Notes under the pieces: generated by a model | Seen by the model: only the letters and a program-made list of their open reading frames with translations | The model's database searches: none | Told to the model about the DNA's origin: nothing | Program-made: the position numbers and the translations under genes | Shown here: piece after piece, positions 58,101-64,000 of the stretch | Position numbering within the stretch: the first letter of the stretch is position 1 | Layout: every line of letters starts with the position of its first letter | Source: Polytrichum commune | Lineage: Eukaryota > Streptophyta > Polytrichopsida > Polytrichales > Polytrichaceae | DNA: 64,000 nucleotides | Reading direction: 5' to 3' | NCBI GenBank assembly: GCA_950295325.1 | Contig: OX485807.1 | Span: 32,954,440 to 33,018,439 of the forward strand

Positions 58101-61100
58101 TTAAAAATGGAGCTGCAGGTTCCAGGGGTTTCACAGCAAAGAACGGCGGATTTGCATTACCACTATGGCATTGTTGTTGGAAAGCTAAGGTAAAGCTGTG
58201 TTGAGATTAGTTGTATCCCAGAGCTATAGTGCCCACTAGCAATATTCATCTCAGTAAACTTTTGGTTACATTTAATTTGGGATCTATATAGAACAGCTTC
58301 TATAAAAACTGTGGCCCACATCAAATTCCATAGAAAGTGTAATTGTTACACATCACCAGGATATAGTATACGAAGCCCACCTCCTGAAAGATGACAGGAC
58401 TACTTTATGTCCTTTTTGGTTGCAAACTTTAGAACTGAATATTTACTTCTGCAGGCGAGCTGAAAAACAACTGCAGGGAGATACATCTAAGCTACCAGTT
58501 GTGGAGTGGATTCCCAAAGCTGCAGTTCTTGTGTTGGTGGACCTCATGTCTGTCATTTGCTCAAGGCCAAAGGGCATGTTTAAAGACTGTACATTACGAA
58601 TCAATTCAGGCCTGAACCTTGTAAATGGTATTCCTACATCCCTAATTTATACAGTAATGTGCAAGTACTATCCATCTTGTAAGTACTTTCTGGCAAGTGT
58701 TTACAACATTAGTCCTGATGTTGCCAAAAGGGAGTGCTTGGCTGTGCTGATTTTCTTGACCTTTTGTTGTGTGAAGGTGAATTGAAAATGCTTGGTATTA
58801 CAATGAAAATATCAGGTATGTGGCATTTTCCTGTCCAGGCATACCAGACAGTCAATAACTCTACAGAGGGCTTGAAAACAATGTTGTAGGGAACATGGTA
58901 TTCTTGGTCAATACATATGTACATATATATGAACATATTAACTTATTCTTTCTTTGGGGTGGCAGAGTCGGATTTGCAACACTGGGCAACATATACAGGG
59001 GGTGTGTATCTGTTCTTGTTGATGCAGTTACTGGAGAACAAGGCCATTATTGGTCTTACGCAATCAGATTTTGTTGAAGCTCAGAAGGTATGAAGTTAGG
59101 TGTTTTCTTTCAGTATTTCTTTCACTCATTTGCAGTTGTTCTGATATTCTAATACATGTTCAACACTTGAGACAGTTTGCATGTCTGAAATTTGTGCTGT
59201 AGGGTTCTACATTCATTGTGCATACCTCCACTCATTACATCACGTACTATCATAATGCAAGTTGGTGATTTAAGGGTGCCATTGGTAATCATTTTTGTGT
59301 CTGTGTGAATAATCAGTCTTTGGTTCAAATGCTGGACTGGCATAGGCGATTTCCCACAATGTTACGAGGCAACAAAAGCAACATGCAAATGCTTCTGGGT
59401 CACTATGCACAATCTTTATGCTGTTTCCATGAGTCAGCCCTTCATTTCTTGCAGGCGTCTAAGGTACAAAATGAACATTTCTTAAAGTTCTCTTAGCAGC
59501 TTTGTTCCACCTTAAGTGTGCATTTAAAGCTAATGTTAGCCAAGAGTTATTTTGGTGTCTGTGATGCTATGTTCTGCATGTTTGGAAATGTAATCTTAAT
59601 ATCATCAATTCTATGTGCATCTTGTTCTGGTTATGGTGCAACTGAAATGGTGCAAATGGCTAGCACTCTATTTATGCTTAAAAGTATTTGATCTTTGTGT
59701 GAAGCAGTAATTCCTTAGGCATGTAACAACTTAGAAACAACAGTGACCTGCATAGAAAACAGGAAGTTGATCATTTTTCAAACAGGTTACTGAGCACAAT
59801 CTTAAACCAAATATATTATCAGTCTGTAGAGTAGCTATTAACAAATGAAGTACAGGCAGTAATGAAAGAAAGCATGGAAGCTAATTTCGCTGAAAAGCAA
59901 GCTGGACTTTAAGCGGCCTAACAAGATTCAAGTCCTTTATTTTTGCCTGCAGATGACAGGAATCCCGAGTTTGGGAGCTACATTTCAAGTTAATGCTGCA
60001 ATATCATACATCTGTTTGGATGACCCAGATTCGTGCTCTCAGGTACTTGCACTAAAATCAATCTTCTCATCAATTCCCATGGCTTGAATCTCTTAAGAGT
60101 AGCTGAAGACAAGGCTTATGTACTAGAGTCATCCTCTAACTCAACATAACTTTGGTTGCGAGTTGGTTGTTTTGCACACAATACCTTCCATGTTCAGTAA
60201 AAATTTTGGTGCATCCTTGGAGGTAGCATGGAGGTTTGAACAAAGAACACTCTGTATCAGTTCATTGAGGCTCAAACTCACTTTTTCATGCCAAGTGATG
60301 CAAAAATGAGTTTGGCCCTCAATGAAATGCATTAGGTTGCAATTCTTTGAATTCAAAAGGATGCACCGCAAGTGGAAAGAATTTTTTTGATGTTATATGT
60401 AAAACAACCAATGAAAAGTCCCATTCAGTTAAAGGATAACTCTATTATCTTGGTAGCCAATAGTTATTCTGGCATGCAGCTAATGTACGTCTCATCAGCT
60501 TAGGTACCTTTTGCTGAATGTTTGTTTTTGCCCAACATGTGAGATTCTTCAGAGGCATGATAGGTGGCCCAACTCTTGAAGAAATATTGACCTCTTATGT
60601 AGTTCTATGGTTGCATGTTGATGATGAATTTTGATTTTTGATTGTGGAAGCTATTTTTCTGAATTGGTGGCATGTTAATGTGTGTGTGAGGGAATTGCAG
60701 GCACTAGACCTTATAACTCCTATTTACCGGGTAATGGACACCTATGTGGGTGTGCGAGAGAGGACATTAGTCCTCTTTGCCTCTGGTATTCTACAAATGA
60801 AGCAGCAAAATCTGCAAGAAGCACGGTATGCAATTTCCTGAACTTCTCATATTTAGCATTTATTCAACCTTTGTTTCCCTTGTTGATGATGTTTGTTCAA
60901 TTTTGATCAAATCAACATTATAAAAATTGTTGTGGGTGCAGAACACGATTAGCAACAGGTCTGAAACTCACTCACAAACAACTGGGAAACCATCAACTTG
61001 TTTCGCAGTATCTAACAGTTCTGGGAAACTTGGCTATTGCAATGCATGATACAACCCAAGCTTGTGACATACTCAAGTCTTCATTCACACTAGCAAAGTC

Positions 61101-61571
61101 ACTTCATGACATTCCCACGCAAGTGACAGTCCTTGCCGAGTTAAGAGGTACTTTCCTAGTAATATGCTTATGTTTGGCACATGTCACACTACCTGGTTCA
61201 TTATATTTGATGCCGAACAATGATTTCCACATGTGTCTTAACGTCTTAACCAATTTAAGACTGCCATGTGGCAAATTGGCAATTTTATTTGTTAAATGCT
61301 GATGCAGGCAGCACTCTATGTTATAGACAGTCAATGGTGAGTAGGTATGCACTTGCAAGAAAGACTACAATACTTCAATGTAATCAAGCTTTTTGAAATC
61401 ACTCAGGCCAATATGTCCCCTCCTGGATTGTTTTGTGTAGCTTTGTTTCGAGAGATGGGAGAACCTGGAAAAGAGGCAGAACATGCAGAAGCTGAAGCCA
61501 AAAAGCGTGAGGATCTAGAGCGACGCTTTGCAGAAGCTCAAGCATCCTCTAGTCATTCTTATCTAGTGCAG
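55156..61571 (+). CDS. MAU2: cohesin loader subunit MAU2/SCC4, 3' end outside the window
   Basis: Partner of SCC2/NIPBL in loading cohesin onto chromatin, needed for sister-chromatid cohesion and embryo development. Exons: 55156-55368, 55970-56121, 56546-56687, 57083-57199, 57900-58189, 58455-58627, 58777-58815, 58966-59087, 59317-59463, 59953-60042, 60701-60825, 60942-61147, 61441-61571. All joins are GT-AG and in frame, giving 649 codons; plant homologues are about 720 residues, so roughly 70-80 C-terminal residues are missing. The chain is a TPR-like helical array. Recognisable blocks are EAIAQGLWALAEKHEKAG and LKCLEAICQSHVSFLP at the N terminus, YLFYRLRACDYKEAQDHV in exon 5, RPKGMFKDC in exon 6 and LGNLAIAMHDTTQACDILKS in exon 12. 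Exon 13 (ALFREMGEPGKEAEH) was chosen over an earlier acceptor because it keeps frame and family order. The start is the ATG at 55156. Confidence 0.92.
55460..55950. repeat. tandem duplication in MAU2 intron 1
   Basis: Two copies of about 230-250 bp (55460-55700 and 55724-55950) share GTTGCTAGGGTTGGTCAT-like starts, GAGGTTATGGTAGATGGA, AATCGATACAGCAGGTG, GTTGCACAAGCTGAGG and CATTCTTGGCTTAATTT. Each ends in a splice-acceptor-like region, so the intron grew by duplicating its own 3' half. Confidence 0.85.
60131..60436. mobile_element. MITE-like element, family C copy 2, in a MAU2 intron
   Basis: Aligns with 49812-50170 in the same orientation, with ends ATCCTCTAACTCAACATAAC and (reversed) ATCCTTTAACTGAATGGGAC. 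It lies wholly in the intron between MAU2 exons 10 and 11, so it does not affect coding. Confidence 0.65.
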
Positions 61572-64000
61572 GTATGTGGGACAGTTCTATAGGTCATTAA
61601 AACCATCTTCTGATGATGGTAAATAATGCTGTTGTAGACAAACAGCTTACATTGCAGAGCAGGACACTCTTAAATATCAAAGAACAAATACGACCTGTGA
61701 GGTGCTTTTCCATTCTTTTCTGCTCTGGGTAGATCATAGGAACTTCACATGGGAGGATTAGAACATCCTGCAAGAATCCCCCAGTGATTAAGTGAACCAA
61801 AATTCACTGTGGCTTATTCACATGTCCTTACGACTTAATCCATCAGATCACTCTCTTGTCCAACAATAACAATCAATGTGAAGGGCATAAACTTTGTCCT
61901 TGTCTGGGAGACTAGGGTAAAGATTTGTTGTTAAAGACATAGTAACCAGTTTTTAAAATGGTTCTCACCCACTCTTATAAATGACCATGAAGTTTTTGTC
62001 TCCAAGAGCTTTTAACTTTCTACGTGTTTCACTCTTCAATCTCATGAGTTTCCCAATTGATTTCATTAGTTTGACCGATATTTACCACTGTAAATGTTTT
62101 ATAGAAGGTTTCTTAAGGACTTTCTTTGTTGGATGCAGTTTGGCTTGTCCAGGTAGTCCGCTTGTTGAGCATCTATATTCAACAACACTATTCACCACCT
62201 CACTTCGAGAGAGATGCGTTGAGCTGCTCTCTATTTCTTTTGGTTTTACCACAACCAACTGTGTACACTCTCCATTGTAGATATGAAGAAGGATGAAGGA
62301 TTGATATTGTCACATCCATGCATGTTTTTAAAGCGAAGTCCGACTCAATAGGTAGGACAACCAGCCCAGAAAATTGTGACCCTGCAGACTGGTGTTAGAG
62401 GGTGCAATAGGTTAAAGAGAAAGTAGAATAGTCTTAGAAGGATTCAGGGTTTTCTTCACTCAATTGAAATTGGTGTTCATATCCATAAACAACTTACAAA
62501 AGCAGGTGCAATTCATCTCTTTCGTTCAAACCAGATCTGTATCCTTGTTAGGGCCCAAAACCATGCTCAATATATAAGTCAGCTGTGGTTATCTTATTTG
62601 CTAAGTGTGACCTAGGTCATAATGTATCATCTATGTATTGCTTTATTGCATTCGAGACAAATTCCTGAAAAGTTGGTGGCAAGTTTAACTGCATGATCTT
62701 TTTCAGTTATTTCTGAGTGTTGAGAGGACACAATGCTAGATCCTTGCTTTCCCATTTCAGATAAGTTAGAATGTTTTTAACTGCTAATTAAATATTACCA
62801 CTGTAGTTGTGAGATTGATTGCTTGGGAAGTGGACAAGTGGTTACCAAGATATAACTTTGGCCCCAAAATTACTGCATAGACCAAGGTACCATTTAGGCC
62901 TTAGGATCACAGTCCCCTAGAACAGTCAGTGGTATCAACTTAAATTTGCATGCTGGTGAATTGAGCTGTTATGGGATTTGCAATCATGACAATCAATTTG
63001 CTCGCACATGTAATCAATACAATTTAAGCTTTTGCAGTGGCTAGAAATTGGGGCTCCATTGCTGGTGAGTTGGGAACTTGGTATCATTAAGTTACCTCTA
63101 GTGAAGTGGATGAGGTCTCATTTGACAAAAGTTTTTGGGTTTCTATTTGAAATTTACTATTCACAAAACAACTTTGTTTAGATCAACATCATGTTACAAT
63201 CTCACAAACAATCTAAAGCTTTGAGGAAGTGTGTAGTCATATTGGTCGTGTAATTTATGCAATGTAACTCCAATGAGAAAATCTCTTGTCCAACCATGTG
63301 GAGCACAAATGTGTCAATCCTTACAGGCCCAAGAGGCCTATTTTGGGCCTCACAACAACATACAAATGTTTGACAAAGGTAAGTGTGCCTAAAAGTGACA
63401 ATTCCAACAGCTTTTGCACTAGCAAATGAGTTTTAGAGCTCAGGCAAATTTTAAATGATTCCCAGAGATATGCAAAACTGTGAAGAGTTTGCAGAGATAT
63501 CATCAAAATTTTCAAATAAATAAACAAATAAAAATCATATATGTGACCTATGTAATCACAAAGGCGTCCAAAAAATAAGCGTGTTATTATATCTACTAAG
63601 GGAGTCCATTAATAATGAATTGTTAGGTGAAAATCACCACAAAATTATCCCCATAGTAGGTGAGAGTCTTCTATTAAATGAGGGTATTGTTCACCTTTTG
63701 TGGAACACTTTATACACCGTCTTGTTGAGTGGGTACATCCTAAATTAGCAATTATGATTATCCACAATTGGTACTCTTTTTATAGAGTTCTTACATTCAT
63801 TTACATTGCCATTATGATTGGTGAAAGTGGTGTTATTTTATATTCGATGCCACTTATGATTTATAGCTTTGACTTTCTTAATACACTGTCACAGTCACTG
63901 TTGATGGTTTTAAGTATAAAAAATAGGTGTTGCCAAAACTCTCATTGTTTTTAGGCACACTTATCTTATAGTAGATGTTGGCAAATCCATGTTCACATAT
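61572..64000. other. MAU2 intron or downstream DNA; no exon found
   Basis: A donor GTATGT follows exon 13, but I find no plausible next MAU2 exon up to the window end, so the last intron is either longer than 2.4 kb or the remaining exons were missed. Frames at 61981-62280 and 63700-63954 match nothing I recognise. Confidence 0.45.

Noticed and set aside
61300-61345. MAU2 exon beginning GCAGCACTCTATG after a GATGCAG acceptor
   Set aside because: It looks like ALYV but does not keep frame into the next exon; joining exon 12 directly to 61441 is in frame and matches family order (ALFREMGEPG).

Overview
This window is nuclear DNA of a land plant. The evidence is three plant-type housekeeping loci with many GT-AG introns, a eukaryotic tRNA with internal promoter boxes, and dense decayed plant transposons. 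Gene density is low (about one gene per 15-20 kb) and more than half of the window is mobile-element remains, so the genome is probably large. The species cannot be named from this; a non-flowering plant such as a lycophyte or fern is a guess, not a result.

Layout. Bases 1-31,900 are a transposon graveyard. They hold a PIF/Harbinger-like MITE (about 1.1-2.1 kb), a pogo-like transposase fragment (4.4-5.0 kb), a MULE transposase gene on the minus strand (8.4-12.9 kb) split by a solo LTR, a palindromic minisatellite with a MITE inside it (14.1-14.8 kb), and paired copies of two MITE families. They also hold a decayed multi-exon gene that looks like a circularly permuted DNA-methylase-type methyltransferase (16.2-20.05 kb) and two LINE fragments carrying RNase H and a possible restriction-like endonuclease tail (26.6-29.4 kb).

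Bases 32,575-42,651 hold a complete transportin-1 (importin beta-2) gene on the plus strand. I could assign 29 exons that join in frame to 891 codons plus a stop. A gene-poor stretch follows, with a cyclin-L pseudogene at about 45.4-46.0 kb. Bases 50,348-51,856 (minus) hold an intact, intronless polyamine-transporter-type permease. Directly upstream of it lie a decayed copy of part of its own coding region and a 40-bp minisatellite. A tRNA-Arg(CCU) gene lies at 53.7 kb (minus). From 55,156 to beyond the window edge runs the cohesin loader subunit MAU2/SCC4; thirteen exons give 649 in-frame codons and the 3' end is not in the window.

The three protein genes act in separate processes (nuclear import, polyamine uptake, cohesin loading); nothing suggests a functional cluster. 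The most unusual item is the methyltransferase-like pseudogene, in which a motif-IV-like segment precedes a motif-I-like segment. All family calls rest on reading translations by eye; no database search was run.
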